A stretch of DNA of 64,000 nucleotides from Caballeronia arationis (GCF_001544975.2 NZ_FCOG02000012.1:1-64000); one strand, 5' to 3'; positions 48,011-58,012 are shown, counted from the first letter of the stretch. Made by a program: numbers and translations. The notes: generated from the sequence alone by a model not told the origin.

Positions 48011-48310
48011 GTGAGAAAAATCGTCCCATTCATCGTTGCTGCTTCGCTCGGCGCCGGCTTGGTCGGCGCGGCACAAGCGCATGTGTCAGTCGGCATCGGC
48101 ATCGGGGTGCCGGCGTATCCTGTTTATGCCGCTCCCGTATATGTAGCGCCGCCGCCTCCGCCTGTGGTTTACCAGCCGCCCGTGGTCTATGCGCCGCCGC
48201 CCGTCGTTGTCGGCGGTTACTATGGACGGCCTTACTGGAATCGCGGCTATTACGGTCGCGGGTATTACGGCCGCGGTTATTACGGTCATGGACACGGACA
48301 CTGGCATTAA
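48011..48310 (+). CDS. Exported proline/tyrosine/glycine-rich repeat protein (PXPV-like)
   Basis: A 99-residue protein with a signal peptide (VRKIVPFIVAASLGAGLVGA, cleaved near AQAH). The mature part has PXPV-type repeats (YPVYAAPVYVAPPPPPVVYQ), then YGRGYYGRGYYG repeats and a His-rich end (GHGHGHWH) that could bind metal. It starts at GTG 48011 with GAGGAG 8 bases upstream. It is probably a periplasmic or surface protein; the function is unknown. Confidence 0.72.
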   Translation: MRKIVPFIVAASLGAGLVGAAQAHVSVGIGIGVPAYPVYAAPVYVAPPPPPVVYQPPVVYAPPPVVVGGYYGRPYWNRGYYGRGYYGRGYYGHGHGHWH

Positions 48311-48336
48311 GCGCTAGTCCCAGTCCTGTCACAACG

Positions 48337-48374
48337 AACGGCGCAACGCCGGCATCACGCCGGGTTGCGCCGTT
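48337..48374 (+). terminator. Terminator-like hairpin
   Basis: AACGGCGCAAC/GTTGCGCCGTT outer stem enclosing an inner CCGG/CCGG stem, followed only by a short T run. It is a plausible end for the upstream gene. Confidence 0.55.
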
Positions 48375-48494
48375 TGATATTGGGCCTCCCTCGCGCCAAC
48401 AATGCGCCGAGCCGATCGGACATCACCCCGTCTTTCCCCCGCCCGTTGGAAACTGGGACAATGGCACTTCCTCAACGCACGCCACTTCCCTCCG

Positions 48495-49460
48495 ATGTCC
48501 ACTCTTTCCGCCCCGACCTACGCCGATGTCGTCGATGCTGCTGGCCGCATCGCCGGCGCCGCCCATCGCACGCCCGTCCTGACTTCGCGCACCGCCGACG
48601 AGCGCGCGGGCGCGTCGCTCTTCTTCAAGTGCGAGAACTTCCAGCGCATGGGCGCGTTCAAGTTCCGCGGCGCCTATAACGCCATCTCGCATTTCGACGA
48701 GCGCCAGCGCGCGGGCGGCGTGCTCACGTATTCGTCGGGCAATCACGCGCAGGCGATCGCGTTGTCGGCGAAGCTCGCCGGTATCCGCGCGACCATCGTC
48801 ATGCCGGAAGACGCGCCCGCCGCCAAGGTGGCCGCGACGCGCGGCTACGGCGGCGAAGTGATCACTTACGACCGCTACACGCAGAATCGTGAGGAAATCG
48901 GCCGCAAACTCGCCGAGGAACGCGGCATGACGCTGATTCCGCCTTACGACCATCCGCATGTGATCGCGGGGCAGGGCACGTCGGCGAAGGAACTGATCGA
49001 GGAGACCGGGCCGCTCGATTATCTGTTCGTGTGTCTCGGCGGCGGCGGGCTGATCGGCGGCTGCGCGCTCGCGGCGGCGGCGTTGAGTCCGTCGTGCAAG
49101 GTGATCGGCGTCGAGCCCGAGGCGGGCAACGACGCGCAGCAGTCGCTCGCGCGCGGCGAAATCGTGCACATCGACGTGCCGCGTACGATCGCCGATGGCG
49201 CCGCGTCCACGCACGTCGGCGAGTACAACTTCGAGATCATCCGGCGCCATGTCGACCAGATCGTGACCGTGAGTGACGCTCAGTTGATCGACACGATGCG
49301 CTTCTTCGCCGAGCGTATGAAGATGATCGTCGAGCCGACCGGATGCCTCGCGGCCGCGGCCGTTCTCAACAAGGTGATTCCGGTGGAAGGCAAGCGCGTC
49401 GGCGTGCTGGTGAGCGGCGGCAACGTCGATCTCGCACGCTTCGCGCAGTTCGTCGGCTGA
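48495..49460 (+). CDS. Threonine dehydratase-like PLP enzyme (possible threo-3-hydroxyaspartate ammonia-lyase)
   Basis: A 321-residue fold-type II PLP enzyme. The PLP lysine is in RMGAFKFRGAYNA, SSGNHAQA binds the substrate carboxylate, and the glycine loop CLGGGGLIGG holds the phosphate. It lacks the C-terminal regulatory ACT domains of biosynthetic IlvA, so it is catabolic. Serine racemase, threonine dehydratase and threo-3-hydroxy-L-aspartate ammonia-lyase share this length; I lean to the last from overall look. Confidence 0.85.
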   Translation: MSTLSAPTYADVVDAAGRIAGAAHRTPVLTSRTADERAGASLFFKCENFQRMGAFKFRGAYNAISHFDERQRAGGVLTYSSGNHAQAIALSAKLAGIRATIVMPEDAPAAKVAATRGYGGEVITYDRYTQNREEIGRKLAEERGMTLIPPYDHPHVIAGQGTSAKELIEETGPLDYLFVCLGGGGLIGGCALAAAALSPSCKVIGVEPEAGNDAQQSLARGEIVHIDVPRTIADGAASTHVGEYNFEIIRRHVDQIVTVSDAQLIDTMRFFAERMKMIVEPTGCLAAAAVLNKVIPVEGKRVGVLVSGGNVDLARFAQFVG

Positions 49461-49488
49461 TCTGTATCTGCGCGGCTCGTGAGGCAGG

Positions 49489-50157
49489 TTACGAAGCCGC
49501 GTGCACGATCAGATCGCGGTAGCCGTTGACGCTCACGCTATACGAGAAATACGCGAACAGCACCGCCGAGAGCACGTGGCACGCTCGCAGGAGCGTCGTG
49601 CCGGCGCGCTTGCGGCCGTGGCTCGCGAGCACGCAGATGAAGGCGGTCCAGCCTAGCCCGCCGACGAAGAAGCCCGCGAGAAACACCGATGCACTCACGG
49701 GACTCGTTGCGCCGGCCTTCGCGATCAGTGCGCCGCCGACGGCCGCGAACCACAGTATCGCGCTCGGCGACGACACCGCGAGCAACGCGCCGCGCAGGAA
49801 ACTCCTTAGGTGGCTCTGGCGCGGCGTGACGAGATCGGCTTCCCCTTCAACGGGCGGCGCCGAGGCCGGATAGAGCGCCTCACGCGCCATCTTCCAGGTG
49901 AGAAAGAGCAGCACGATCGCGCCGCCGATCCACACGACCCAGCGCACCGTGCTGAATTGCAGCAGCGCCGACATGCCCGCGAGCGCGAGCGCCGCATAGA
50001 ACAGGTCGCCGGCGCAGGTGCCGAGTCCGAGCACGAAACCCGGCTTGAATCCGTGCGACAGCACGAGCGAAATGATCGCGACGTTCGCAATGCCGATATC
50101 GAGACACAGCGACAGCGACAGAAAAAAACCATCCGACAACAACGACCACGAATGCAT
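49489..50157 (-). CDS. LysE family amino-acid exporter
   Basis: A 222-residue inner-membrane protein with about six hydrophobic segments. The start MHSWSLLSDGFFLSLSLCLD and the block GFKPGFVLGLGTCAGDLFYA fit LysE/RhtB exporters. It lies 23 bases after an asparaginase gene on the same strand, so it may export a product such as aspartate or a related compound. The frame is open further upstream but overlaps the asparaginase gene, so I start at ATG 50157. Confidence 0.88.
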   Translation of the reverse strand: MHSWSLLSDGFFLSLSLCLDIGIANVAIISLVLSHGFKPGFVLGLGTCAGDLFYAALALAGMSALLQFSTVRWVVWIGGAIVLLFLTWKMAREALYPASAPPVEGEADLVTPRQSHLRSFLRGALLAVSSPSAILWFAAVGGALIAKAGATSPVSASVFLAGFFVGGLGWTAFICVLASHGRKRAGTTLLRACHVLSAVLFAYFSYSVSVNGYRDLIVHAAS

Positions 50158-50180
50158 CCTGCGTATTTCCCTTGTTCTTG

Positions 50181-51185
50181 TTAGTGACGAGCGAGCTGCA
50201 GCGATACGTCGAGCCGGCTGGTCACGATACCGATCGTGTTGCGCATCGGCGGATGACGGAACGCGTCGAGCTTGCGGCGCTCGTCCTCGGCGCCAATGCC
50301 AAGTTGCGCGAGCACTTCGGCGACGATCGCGTAGAGCACGGTCATGTTGCCGTCTTCCACCTTCACCGCAATGCCGAGCGCGCCTTCCGGCCGCCGCACG
50401 CCGATCGCATAGCTCGCGTCGGCGCCGAGCTTGCCGACGAGCGCGCCGCCGAAGGCTTGCATCAGCAGCGTGCAGAAGCGCCCCTCGCCCGCGACGAGTT
50501 CCGGATGCGTCGTCATCGCGCGATAGATGCGTGCGAGCGGCGCGGTGTCCGGTGTGTCGGGTTGAGCATCGGCGAGCTTCATGTAGAGACGCGCGAGACG
50601 ATCGAGCGGGAAGGCGGGCGTCGGCAGGTTGCAGCCGTCGATGGCCCATTGCACTTCGTCGTCCGCGAGATCGAGCACGCGCGCGACCGTGTGCTTCACG
50701 CGCACCTGCAGGGGATGGTCGGGCAGGTGATAGTCGGCGATGGGCGCGTCGATCGCCCGCGCGCCCGCGAGCATGCCCGCGTGCTTGCCCGAGCAGTTGC
50801 TGCACACGGGCGTCGGCGTGAAGTCGCGCCTGATCCAGTTGCGGTAGACCGCATCCGAGATCGCCGGATGGCCGCCGCAGCGCAGGTCGGCCTCGCTCGC
50901 GTGCGCCTTGCCGAGCATCGCGTGCGCCCGTTCGATATGCCGCTCCTCGCTGCTGTGCGACGCGCACATGAGCGCGAGGTCGGCGTCGTCGAAGCCGAAG
51001 CGTTCGAGCGCACCGGTTTCCAGTACCGCGAGCGCCTGCGCCGGTTTTGCCGCCGAGCGCGCGAGCGTCATTCGATGCGGATCGCCGAAGGAATACAGCA
51101 GCTGGCCTTGAGAATCGACCACCGCGACGTGCGCCTCGTGCGTGTTTTCGATCGCGTCGCCGCGATACACCGTCGCTGCTTTCAT
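50181..51185 (-). CDS. L-asparaginase, Rhizobium AnsA type
   Basis: A 334-residue protein of the asparaginase II family first described in Rhizobium etli, unrelated to E. coli AnsA/AnsB. It shows [31 protein letters not shown] and the cysteine motif [15 protein letters not shown], which carries the metal-binding and catalytic residues. It should hydrolyse asparagine to aspartate. The ATG overlaps the ubiD stop (ATGA). Confidence 0.88.
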   Translation of the reverse strand: MKAATVYRGDAIENTHEAHVAVVDSQGQLLYSFGDPHRMTLARSAAKPAQALAVLETGALERFGFDDADLALMCASHSSEERHIERAHAMLGKAHASEADLRCGGHPAISDAVYRNWIRRDFTPTPVCSNCSGKHAGMLAGARAIDAPIADYHLPDHPLQVRVKHTVARVLDLADDEVQWAIDGCNLPTPAFPLDRLARLYMKLADAQPDTPDTAPLARIYRAMTTHPELVAGEGRFCTLLMQAFGGALVGKLGADASYAIGVRRPEGALGIAVKVEDGNMTVLYAIVAEVLAQLGIGAEDERRKLDAFRHPPMRNTIGIVTSRLDVSLQLARH

Positions 51186-52795
51186 GGGCGCTTCCCCAGT
51201 CCGATTTCATCCCACAAGGTGTCGACGCGTCGTTTCACCGCGTCGTCCATCTGAATCGGCCGGCCCCATTCGCGATTTGTCTCGCCGGGCCATTTGTTGG
51301 TCGCGTCGAGTCCCATCTTCGAGCCGAGCCCCGCCACCGGCGACGCGAAATCGAGATAGTCGATCGGCGTGTTGTCGACGAGCACCGTATCGCGTGTCGG
51401 GTCGATGCGGGTCGTGATGGCCCAGATGACTTCCTTCCAGTCGCGGATATTCACGTCGTCGTCCACCACGACGATGAACTTGGTGTACATGAACTGGCGC
51501 AGGAAGCTCCAGACACCGAACATCACGCGCTTCGCGTGTCCCGGGTAGCTCTTCTTGATCTGCACGATCGCCATCCGGTAGCTGCATCCTTCCGGTGGCA
51601 GATAGAAGTCGGTGATCTCGGCGAACTGCTTCTGCAGGAGCGGCACGAACACTTCGTTCAGCGCGACGCCGAGCACGGCGGGTTCGTCGGGCGGCTTGCC
51701 GGTGTAGGTGGAGTGATAGATCGCGTCGCGGCGCATCGTGATCTTCTCGACGGTGAAAACGGGAAACCACTCCTGCTCGTTGTAATAGCCGGTGTGATCG
51801 CCGTATGGGCCTTCGAGCGCGTGCTCGTAGTTCGCCGACGCGCCCTTCGACGGCCGTGGCGGCGCGCCTGCCGGCGCCGCTCGGGACGCCGCATCGGGCG
51901 CGCCGTCCTGCGGATAGATGAATCCTTCGAGCACGATTTCCGCGCGCGCGGGCACCTGAAGCGTGTCGACGCCCGGCGTCAGACACTTGGCGAGTTCGGT
52001 CCTGGCGCCGCGCAGCAAGCCGGCGAACTGATATTCCGAGAGCGTGTCCGGCACCGGCGTCACCGCGCCGAGGATCGTGGCCGGATCGGCGCCGAGCACA
52101 ACCGCCACCGGATACGGCTTGCCCGGATTGGCGAGCGCGAATTCGCGAAAGTCGAGCGCGCCGCCGCGATGCGCGAGCCAGCGCATGATGAGCTTGTTGC
52201 GGCCGATAAGCTGTTGACGATAGATGCCGAGGTTCTGGCGGGTCTTGTTCGGTCCCCGCGTGACGGTGAGCCCCCAGGTGACGAGCGGACCGGCATCGCC
52301 CGGCCAGCAGGTCTGGATTGGCAACTTCGCCAGATCGACGTCATTGCCTTCCCACACGATCTCCTGGCAAGGCGGCGAACCAACGGTCTTCGGCGCCATG
52401 TCCCAGACGGCCTTCGCGAGCGACAGCAGCTTGCCCGCGTCCTTCAGTCCCTTCGGCGGCTCGGGTTCCTTCAGCGCCGAGAGCAGCCGCCCGACATCGC
52501 GCAATGATTCGAGCGCGGCGGTATCGGAAAGGAGACTCGGATCGCTGCCGGCGGCGGCGTCCGTTTCGATGCCCATGCCGAGCGCGACGCGCCGCGGCGT
52601 GCCGAACAGATTGGCAAGTACGGGAACCGAGTGACCGGTCGGGGATTCGAAGAGCAGGGCCGGGCCGCCCGAGCGCAGGACGCGATCGGAGAGTTCGGTC
52701 ATTTCCAGCACGGGGGAAACAGGCTGCCTGATGCGGCGCAGTTCGCCGAGGCCTTCGAGGCGGGCGGTGAAGTCGCGCAGATCTTTATATTTCAT
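51182..52795 (-). CDS. ubiD: UbiD family prenylated-FMN decarboxylase
   Basis: A 537-residue decarboxylase that in ubiquinone synthesis removes the carboxyl group from 3-polyprenyl-4-hydroxybenzoate, using prenylated FMN from UbiX. It has [20 protein letters not shown] at the start, [17 protein letters not shown] near 190-206, and [13 protein letters not shown] at 328-340. A segment near 296-326 ([16 protein letters not shown] and following) looks inserted relative to usual UbiD, where the same region is short. It heads a leftward operon with the asparaginase and LysE genes, an unusual partnership. Confidence 0.9.
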   Translation of the reverse strand: MKYKDLRDFTARLEGLGELRRIRQPVSPVLEMTELSDRVLRSGGPALLFESPTGHSVPVLANLFGTPRRVALGMGIETDAAAGSDPSLLSDTAALESLRDVGRLLSALKEPEPPKGLKDAGKLLSLAKAVWDMAPKTVGSPPCQEIVWEGNDVDLAKLPIQTCWPGDAGPLVTWGLTVTRGPNKTRQNLGIYRQQLIGRNKLIMRWLAHRGGALDFREFALANPGKPYPVAVVLGADPATILGAVTPVPDTLSEYQFAGLLRGARTELAKCLTPGVDTLQVPARAEIVLEGFIYPQDGAPDAASRAAPAGAPPRPSKGASANYEHALEGPYGDHTGYYNEQEWFPVFTVEKITMRRDAIYHSTYTGKPPDEPAVLGVALNEVFVPLLQKQFAEITDFYLPPEGCSYRMAIVQIKKSYPGHAKRVMFGVWSFLRQFMYTKFIVVVDDDVNIRDWKEVIWAITTRIDPTRDTVLVDNTPIDYLDFASPVAGLGSKMGLDATNKWPGETNREWGRPIQMDDAVKRRVDTLWDEIGLGKRP

Positions 52796-52972
52796 CGAGA
52801 ATCGGGGAGGAATGCGCTGCGCGCGAGTCGATTGTCGATTTTACCTGCGATGCTGTAAGTGCGTTCGCGGACATTCAGTAATTTCCTACGGAGATCGCCG
52901 CAAAACGTGTTGTCTAACCACCTAAACGCTGTTCATTATAACTGTAAGTAATTGAAACAGTCGGCTATAGCA

Positions 52973-53001
52973 TTGACGGATCATTTAACCCTGCCTAGAA
53001 T
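52973..53001 (+). promoter_or_regulatory. Sigma-70 promoter of the transglycosylase leader
   Basis: -35 TTGACG (52973-52978) and -10 TAGAAT (52996-53001) are exactly 17 bases apart. The predicted start is near 53008, about 340 bases before the transglycosylase ATG. Confidence 0.75.
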
Positions 53002-53007
53002 CGCTCA

Positions 53008-53141
53008 ACATCACAAGTTGCCTTTGCAACTTTTTACCTTTCCTCAGAACTTTTTTGAGGTGCAGGGAATCGGCGGCGCCCAAATGCGTGTCGCGGTTCG
53101 TAGCTGATTGTTCTTGCCGGCGCTCTTCTCCGCCGGTTTTT
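53008..53141 (+). ncRNA. Candidate leader or small RNA with attenuator-like terminators
   Basis: From the predicted start, a hairpin AAGTTGC-CTTT-GCAACTT followed by T (53015-53035) comes first. A CCTCA/TGAGG hairpin follows. At 53117-53141 there is a strong intrinsic-terminator shape, CCGGCG-N8-CGCCGG-TTTTT. Further hairpins lie before the coding start (53190-53209 and 53223-53239). This could be an attenuated leader or riboswitch, or a separate small RNA. I do not recognise its class. Confidence 0.5.
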
Positions 53142-53347
53142 CGCGTGGAAGCCTTCTGCGCCCCGGCATGCGTCTCGTGCCGTTCGCTACCGGAAACGAA
53201 ATGTTCCGGATCGGCTTCCCAGACGGCGCATGCCGTTTTCCCGATGCCGCTCCTGCTTGCCAAGAGGCGAGCGGTGTCTGATTTGCGCTTTTGAATGCCG
53301 TTCTATTGGTATTAATCAGCGGAAATCAATGCAACATGGGAGCACCA

Positions 53348-54535
53348 ATGAACGCTTGGTTGTCGTGGCGTCCAGACACACACATCGCGCAGAGAGTGCG
53401 CGTCGCCGTGCGTCGCGGGACCCGCATGAGTCACTATCTATTCAGTCTGGTCGGCTGCGCGGCCGTTTTGACCGCGCTCGCCCTCTGGCTGCTTCCTTCG
53501 TGGCGCGGAACCTTCGCAGCACGGATCATGCCGATGGTCTCCGCTGCCGTGCAGGCCGGCCCCGCGCGTCTGCTCGCCGGCCAGCCGCTGCCGCCGTTCG
53601 CGGGCGGACGCCGTCCCGAGCTGGAAGCCGCCCGGGTAGCGCAAGCCGCACAGGCTCAGGCGCTGCCGTCGTCGCTTGCATCGGTCTCGCCGTCTCCGGC
53701 GACCGCGCCCTCACTCGGTGCCGCTGCAGCCGACGACGACAGCACCCGCCAGCTCACGGGCGGCCTCAGCCTCGCGGTGTCGCCGAACGGGCTCGATCCG
53801 CGCACCCTGCCGACCGTCGCAATGCTCGCCAACGCGATTCCGGCGCAACGCGTCGTCGCCGATGCGCGCGATGATCGCGTGCTCATCTCGACACGCGAGC
53901 AAAAACTCGTCGCGACGTTCATCGCGCGGCGTTATCGCGTGGCGCAGGAGCCGGTCAGCGAGCTCGTGCGCGCTGCCTTCGATACCGGCCGCGAAGTCGG
54001 TCTCGATCCGCTCCTGCTGCTGTCGGTGATGGCGATCGAATCCGGCTTCAATCCGTATGCGGAAAGCGGCGTCGGCGCGCAGGGCCTGATGCAGGTGATG
54101 TCCAAGGTCCACTCCGACAAGTTCGAATACTTCGGCGGCTCGCACGCGGCGCTCGATCCGCTCGCGAACATCAAGGTCGGCGCGCTGGTGCTGAAGGACT
54201 GCATCGCGCGCGGCGGCTCGGTGGCGGGCGGCTTGCGCTACTACGTCGGCTCGACGACGCAGGACGACGGCGGCTACGGCGCCAAGGTGTTGGCCGAGCG
54301 TACGCGTCTGCGCGATGTCGCGCGCGGCCGCAACGTGCCCATCAACGCACCGCAGGCACCGGCGCAGAAGCAGGTGCTGGCTTCGACGTCGACCGATGCG
54401 AGCAAGCGCGTGCACGCGACGCTCGACGGCGCCAAGCCGATCACGGCGCCGAAGTCGGGCGCGTCGCACGATCAGGACGACGCCGACAGCGATGCCGCGC
54501 CGAAGCATGTGGCATCGGCGGAGTTTGGCGCCTGA
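53348..54535 (+). CDS. Lytic transglycosylase, SLT domain
   Basis: A 395-residue peptidoglycan-cleaving enzyme. One membrane segment lies near residues 34-52, so the protein is anchored in the inner membrane with its catalytic part in the periplasm. A low-complexity Ala/Pro linker follows. The SLT domain covers about 205-320 with catalytic Glu in MAIESGFNP and the motif GVGAQGLMQVM. The C-terminal tail is Asp/Ala-rich. I start at ATG 53348, with GGGAG upstream. Its long structured leader suggests post-initiation control. Confidence 0.9.
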   Translation: MNAWLSWRPDTHIAQRVRVAVRRGTRMSHYLFSLVGCAAVLTALALWLLPSWRGTFAARIMPMVSAAVQAGPARLLAGQPLPPFAGGRRPELEAARVAQAAQAQALPSSLASVSPSPATAPSLGAAAADDDSTRQLTGGLSLAVSPNGLDPRTLPTVAMLANAIPAQRVVADARDDRVLISTREQKLVATFIARRYRVAQEPVSELVRAAFDTGREVGLDPLLLLSVMAIESGFNPYAESGVGAQGLMQVMSKVHSDKFEYFGGSHAALDPLANIKVGALVLKDCIARGGSVAGGLRYYVGSTTQDDGGYGAKVLAERTRLRDVARGRNVPINAPQAPAQKQVLASTSTDASKRVHATLDGAKPITAPKSGASHDQDDADSDAAPKHVASAEFGA

Positions 54536-54561
54536 TCTGAAGGAAGCGTTGGCTGGAATGC

Positions 54562-54588
54562 AAAAAGGCACCGGAAGGTGCCTTTTTT
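54562..54588. terminator. Bidirectional terminator
   Basis: AAAAAGGCACC/GGTGCCTTTTT stem with a 4-base loop, between the convergent transglycosylase and aminotransferase genes. Confidence 0.9.
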
Positions 54589-54611
54589 ATTATCAGCAGA
54601 CGATAAATGCT

Positions 54612-55805
54612 TCAGCGCCTGAACAGCTTCGCCAGCCGCTCGACCGCTTCTTCGAGCTTCGAATACGCCGTCGCATAGGACAGCCGGAGATACTGGTTCG
54701 GCGCGTGAAAGCCGAAATCCGCGCCCGGCACGAGCACGAGGCCGGCGTCGTGCAGCATCGAGCGGGTGAGGGCGTCGCTGTCACCGGCGGCGGGGTGCGC
54801 GACGCCGCGCGTGTCGGCGTAGACGTAGAACGCGCCGTCCGGCACGACCGGCACGCCGAAGCCGAGCGAGCGCAGCGCGGGCACGATGAAGTCGCGGCGG
54901 CGCTTGAATTCCAGGCGCCGCGCTTCATAGATCGCGAGCGTTTCCGGCTCGAAGCAGGCGAGCGCGGCATATTGCGCGAGCGCCGACGGGCAGATGAAGA
55001 GGTTCTGCGACAGCTTCTCCATTGCGCCGATCATCGCGGGCGGCACGACGAGCCAGCCGAGCCGCCAGCCGGTCATGCTGAAATACTTCGAAAAGCTGTT
55101 GACGGTGACGACGTCGTCACCGAACGAGAGCGCGGAGACAGGCTTCGCGTCGTAGCTCAAACCCTGATAGATCTCGTCGACGATCGTAAAGCCGCCTTTC
55201 GCCCGCACCGACTCGACGATGCGCCGCAGTTCGGCGGGCTCGATCGACGTGCCGGTCGGATTCGACGGCGACGCAAGCAGCACGCCGCGCGTGTGCTCGC
55301 CCCAGTGCGCATCGACGTGTTCGGCGGTCAGCTGGAAGCGCTCGGCGGGGCCGCTCGGGATGAGGACGGGCTTGCCGTCGGCGGCCGCGACGAAATGGCG
55401 GTTGCACGGGTAACACGGATCGGGCATCAGCACTTCGTCGCCATGATCGACGAGCGCCATGCACGCGAGCAGGAGCGCCGCCGACGCACCCGCCGTCACC
55501 ACGATCCGCTGCGGGTCGACGTCGAGCCCGAACGCATCGCGATAATGGCGCGCGATCGCCTCGCGCAGCGGCGCGATGCCGAGCGCGTTCGTGTACTGCG
55601 TGACGCCGCGTGCGAGGGCGTCGGAGGCGGCGCGGATCACCGGTTCGGGCGCCGTGAAATCCGGCTCGCCGATGCCCATGTGGATGATGTCGCGCCCGAG
55701 GCTTTCCAGCACCTGCGCTTCCTTCATCAGCTCCATCACGTAGAAGGGCTCGATCGCGTCGACGCGGGCGGCCAGCCGAACGAGGGGTTCGGAGAGGGTA
55801 TTCAT
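54612..55805 (-). CDS. PLP-dependent aminotransferase, class I
   Basis: A 397-residue fold-type I aminotransferase. It has YTNALGIAPLREAIARHY, the cofactor contacts NPTG and DEIY, and the PLP lysine in SFSKYFSMTGWRLGW. Relatives act on aspartate, alanine or aromatic amino acids; the exact substrate is unclear. It lies 63 bases after nusB, leftward. I start at ATG 55805; longer starts add an unconserved tail. It is one of two PLP aminotransferase-fold enzymes in the window, but sits far from the phosphonate cluster. Confidence 0.87.
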   Translation of the reverse strand: MNTLSEPLVRLAARVDAIEPFYVMELMKEAQVLESLGRDIIHMGIGEPDFTAPEPVIRAASDALARGVTQYTNALGIAPLREAIARHYRDAFGLDVDPQRIVVTAGASAALLLACMALVDHGDEVLMPDPCYPCNRHFVAAADGKPVLIPSGPAERFQLTAEHVDAHWGEHTRGVLLASPSNPTGTSIEPAELRRIVESVRAKGGFTIVDEIYQGLSYDAKPVSALSFGDDVVTVNSFSKYFSMTGWRLGWLVVPPAMIGAMEKLSQNLFICPSALAQYAALACFEPETLAIYEARRLEFKRRRDFIVPALRSLGFGVPVVPDGAFYVYADTRGVAHPAAGDSDALTRSMLHDAGLVLVPGADFGFHAPNQYLRLSYATAYSKLEEAVERLAKLFRR

Positions 55806-55868
55806 CTTCGGAGATCCAGTCAGGATGGACGGCGCGCCGGCTTCGACCATGCGGCCGCCCTTTCGCAT

Positions 55869-56303
55869 TCAGCCGCGGCCGCGGCCCTGCGCTTCGGCCG
55901 GGCGCAGTTGCACGGCGAGCTTGTCGAGCACGCCGTTGACGTACTTGTAGCCGTCCGAGCCGCCGAACGTCTTCGTCAGTTCGACCGCCTCGTTGATCAC
56001 CACGCGATACGGAATGTCGACGTGATGCTTGAATTCGAACGCGGCGACGAGCAGCACCGCGCGCTCCACCGGCGACAGCTGCTCGACCGGCCGGTCGAGG
56101 CACGGCTGCAGTTGGGCCGACAACGCGTCGGCTTCCTTGATCACGCCGTGCAGGATCGCGTCGAGGTGATCGTGGTCGGCCTTGTCGAAGCCTTGCGCGT
56201 TGCGCAACTGCGCGTCGATCTCGCCGCCGGGCGCACCCGACAGCAGCCACTGGTAAAGCCCTTGCGTCGCGAGTTCACGCGAGCGGCGTCGAGCGCTCTT
56301 CAT
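55869..56303 (-). CDS. nusB: Transcription antitermination factor NusB
   Basis: A 144-residue helical protein that binds boxA RNA with NusE (S10) and promotes antitermination in rRNA operons. Family features include [19 protein letters not shown] at the start and [20 protein letters not shown] near the C-terminal half. It overlaps the ribH stop by 4 bases. The ribH-nusB pairing is widely conserved. Confidence 0.95.
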   Translation of the reverse strand: MKSARRRSRELATQGLYQWLLSGAPGGEIDAQLRNAQGFDKADHDHLDAILHGVIKEADALSAQLQPCLDRPVEQLSPVERAVLLVAAFEFKHHVDIPYRVVINEAVELTKTFGGSDGYKYVNGVLDKLAVQLRPAEAQGRGRG

Positions 56304-56806
56304 GCGCGGTCCTCATCTTCGTCTTCGTCTTCGTCGTCGCCGCCGAGTTGCTCCAGCGCGACCGACAGGTTCGCCATTTCCACCGCAACGCGTGCTGCGT
56401 CACGGCCTTTTTCCGTCATGCGCGCGACCGCCTGTTCGTCATTTTCCGTCGTGAGGACGGCGTTCGCGACCGGCGTGCCGAAGTCGAGCGCGATGCGCGA
56501 GATGCCCGCGCCGCTTTCGTTCGACACGAGTTCGAAGTGATACGTCTCGCCGCGCACGACGGCGCCGAGCGCGATCAGCGCGTCGAACTGGCCCGATTCC
56601 GCGAGTTTTTGCAGCGCGAGCGGAATTTCCAGCGCGCCCGGCACGGTGACGAGCAGCACGTCCTGGCCGATCACCCCGAGGCGCTCCAGCTCTTCGATGC
56701 ACGCGTCGGCGAGGCCGTTGCACACGGGTTCGTTGAAGCGCGATTGCACGATGCCGATGCGCAGGCCGTCACCGTCGAGGTTCGGCTGGTATTGTCCGAT
56801 TTCCAT
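56300..56806 (-). CDS. ribH: 6,7-dimethyl-8-ribityllumazine synthase
   Basis: A 168-residue enzyme for the second-last step of riboflavin synthesis. It joins the ribulose-derived four-carbon unit to the pyrimidine. It has [14 protein letters not shown] at the start, [14 protein letters not shown], and [18 protein letters not shown] with the catalytic His. The C terminus ends in an acidic [11 protein letters not shown] tail that is not part of the fold. It overlaps nusB. Confidence 0.95.
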   Translation of the reverse strand: MEIGQYQPNLDGDGLRIGIVQSRFNEPVCNGLADACIEELERLGVIGQDVLLVTVPGALEIPLALQKLAESGQFDALIALGAVVRGETYHFELVSNESGAGISRIALDFGTPVANAVLTTENDEQAVARMTEKGRDAARVAVEMANLSVALEQLGGDDEDEDEDEDRA

Positions 56807-56854
56807 TGATTGATTCCGTTCTTTGAGTGTGTGGTGGTTGTGCCGCGGATCGCC

Positions 56855-58012
56855 TCAAGCCGAGCGCAGTTGGGCGACACCGGCATCGGACGGCGTGGCG
56901 GGGCAGCCCGGCATCGGAATGAAACCGGTCACTTCGAGCCCGTAGCCCGACATGCTGCCGAGCTTGCGCGGGTTCGACAGCACCTGCATCTTCCCGACTC
57001 CCAGTTCGCGCAGGATCTGCGCGCCGATGCCGTAGGTCTTGAAATCGACCGGGCGGCGCTTCAGCTGATCCGCCTTCTCCTTGCGGTCGAACGCCTGGAA
57101 TACGTCGATCAGGTGCTCCTTCGAATCGTGGCAGTTCAGGAGCACGATCGCGCCCAGATCGCGCGACACGATTTCCTTCATCGCGGCGTCGAGGGTCCAG
57201 GAGTGCGTCGACGAGTCAATTTCCAGCAGGTCGAGCACCGACAGCGGCTCGTGCACGCGCACCGGCGTTTCGCGGTCCGGCGTCGGCGTGCCGCGCACGA
57301 GCGCGATATGCGGCGAACCGCTCGGCTGGTCGCGGTACAGCACGGCGCGGAAGGCACCGTGCGCGGTCTGCATCGTGCGCTCGGCGACGCGCTCGACGAT
57401 CGATTCCGTGCGGCTGCGGTAGTGGATCAGGTCGGCGATCGTGCCGATTTTCAGACCGTGCTGCGCGCCGAACTCGATCAGGTCGGGCAGGCGCGCCATC
57501 TCGCCGTCGTCCTTGATGATTTCGCAGATCACCGCAGCGGGCGTGAGGCCGGCGAGCGCCGTGAAGTCGCAGCCCGCTTCCGTGTGCCCGGCACGCACGA
57601 GCACGCCGCCCGGCTGCGCCTGGATCGGGAACACGTGGCCCGGCTGGACGATGTGCTCGGCGCGCGCGTCGTGCGCGACGGCGGCCTGGATCGTGCGGGA
57701 GCGGTCTGCGGCGGAAATGCCGGTGGTCACGCCCTCGGCGGCCTCGATGCTGACCGTGAACGCCGTGCCGTACTGCGTGCCGTTGCGATGGGTCATCGGC
57801 GGGAGGTTCAGCAGGCGGCAGCGCTCCTGCGTGAGCGTGAGACAGATCAGGCCACGGCCGTAGCGCGCCATGAAGTTGATCGCCTCGGGCGTGACGAATT
57901 CGGCGGCGATGACGAGGTCGCCCTCGTTCTCGCGGTCTTCTTCGTCGACGAGGATCACCATTCGGCCGGATTTCAGTTCAGCGATGATCTCGAGGGTAGA
58001 GGCGAGCGACAT
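56855..58012 (-). CDS. ribB: RibBX: DHBP synthase with degenerate GTP cyclohydrolase II-like domain
   Basis: A 385-residue protein. Residues about 1-205 are 3,4-dihydroxy-2-butanone-4-phosphate synthase with [16 protein letters not shown] and GHTEAGCDF intact. The C-terminal half is related to GTP cyclohydrolase II, but the zinc motif (three cysteines after VRVH in active enzymes) is gone: the sequence reads [18 protein letters not shown]. So the cyclohydrolase activity must come from another gene, and this is the RibBX form. I start at ATG 58012. It lies 48 bases before ribH. Confidence 0.9.
   Translation of the reverse strand: MSLASTLEIIAELKSGRMVILVDEEDRENEGDLVIAAEFVTPEAINFMARYGRGLICLTLTQERCRLLNLPPMTHRNGTQYGTAFTVSIEAAEGVTTGISAADRSRTIQAAVAHDARAEHIVQPGHVFPIQAQPGGVLVRAGHTEAGCDFTALAGLTPAAVICEIIKDDGEMARLPDLIEFGAQHGLKIGTIADLIHYRSRTESIVERVAERTMQTAHGAFRAVLYRDQPSGSPHIALVRGTPTPDRETPVRVHEPLSVLDLLEIDSSTHSWTLDAAMKEIVSRDLGAIVLLNCHDSKEHLIDVFQAFDRKEKADQLKRRPVDFKTYGIGAQILRELGVGKMQVLSNPRKLGSMSGYGLEVTGFIPMPGCPATPSDAGVAQLRSA

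Larger units (their letters stand above)
52796..53347. other. Intergenic region with structured leader
   Basis: 552 bases between divergent ubiD and the transglycosylase gene. It contains the promoter at 52973-53001 and the hairpin-rich leader described separately. The part near ubiD is AT-rich. Confidence 0.6.

Noticed and set aside
54612..55805. Aminotransferase as the missing transaminase of the phosphonate pathway
   Set aside because: It is 27 kb away, next to nusB, and looks like a general aspartate/alanine-type enzyme. Nothing links it to the cluster.
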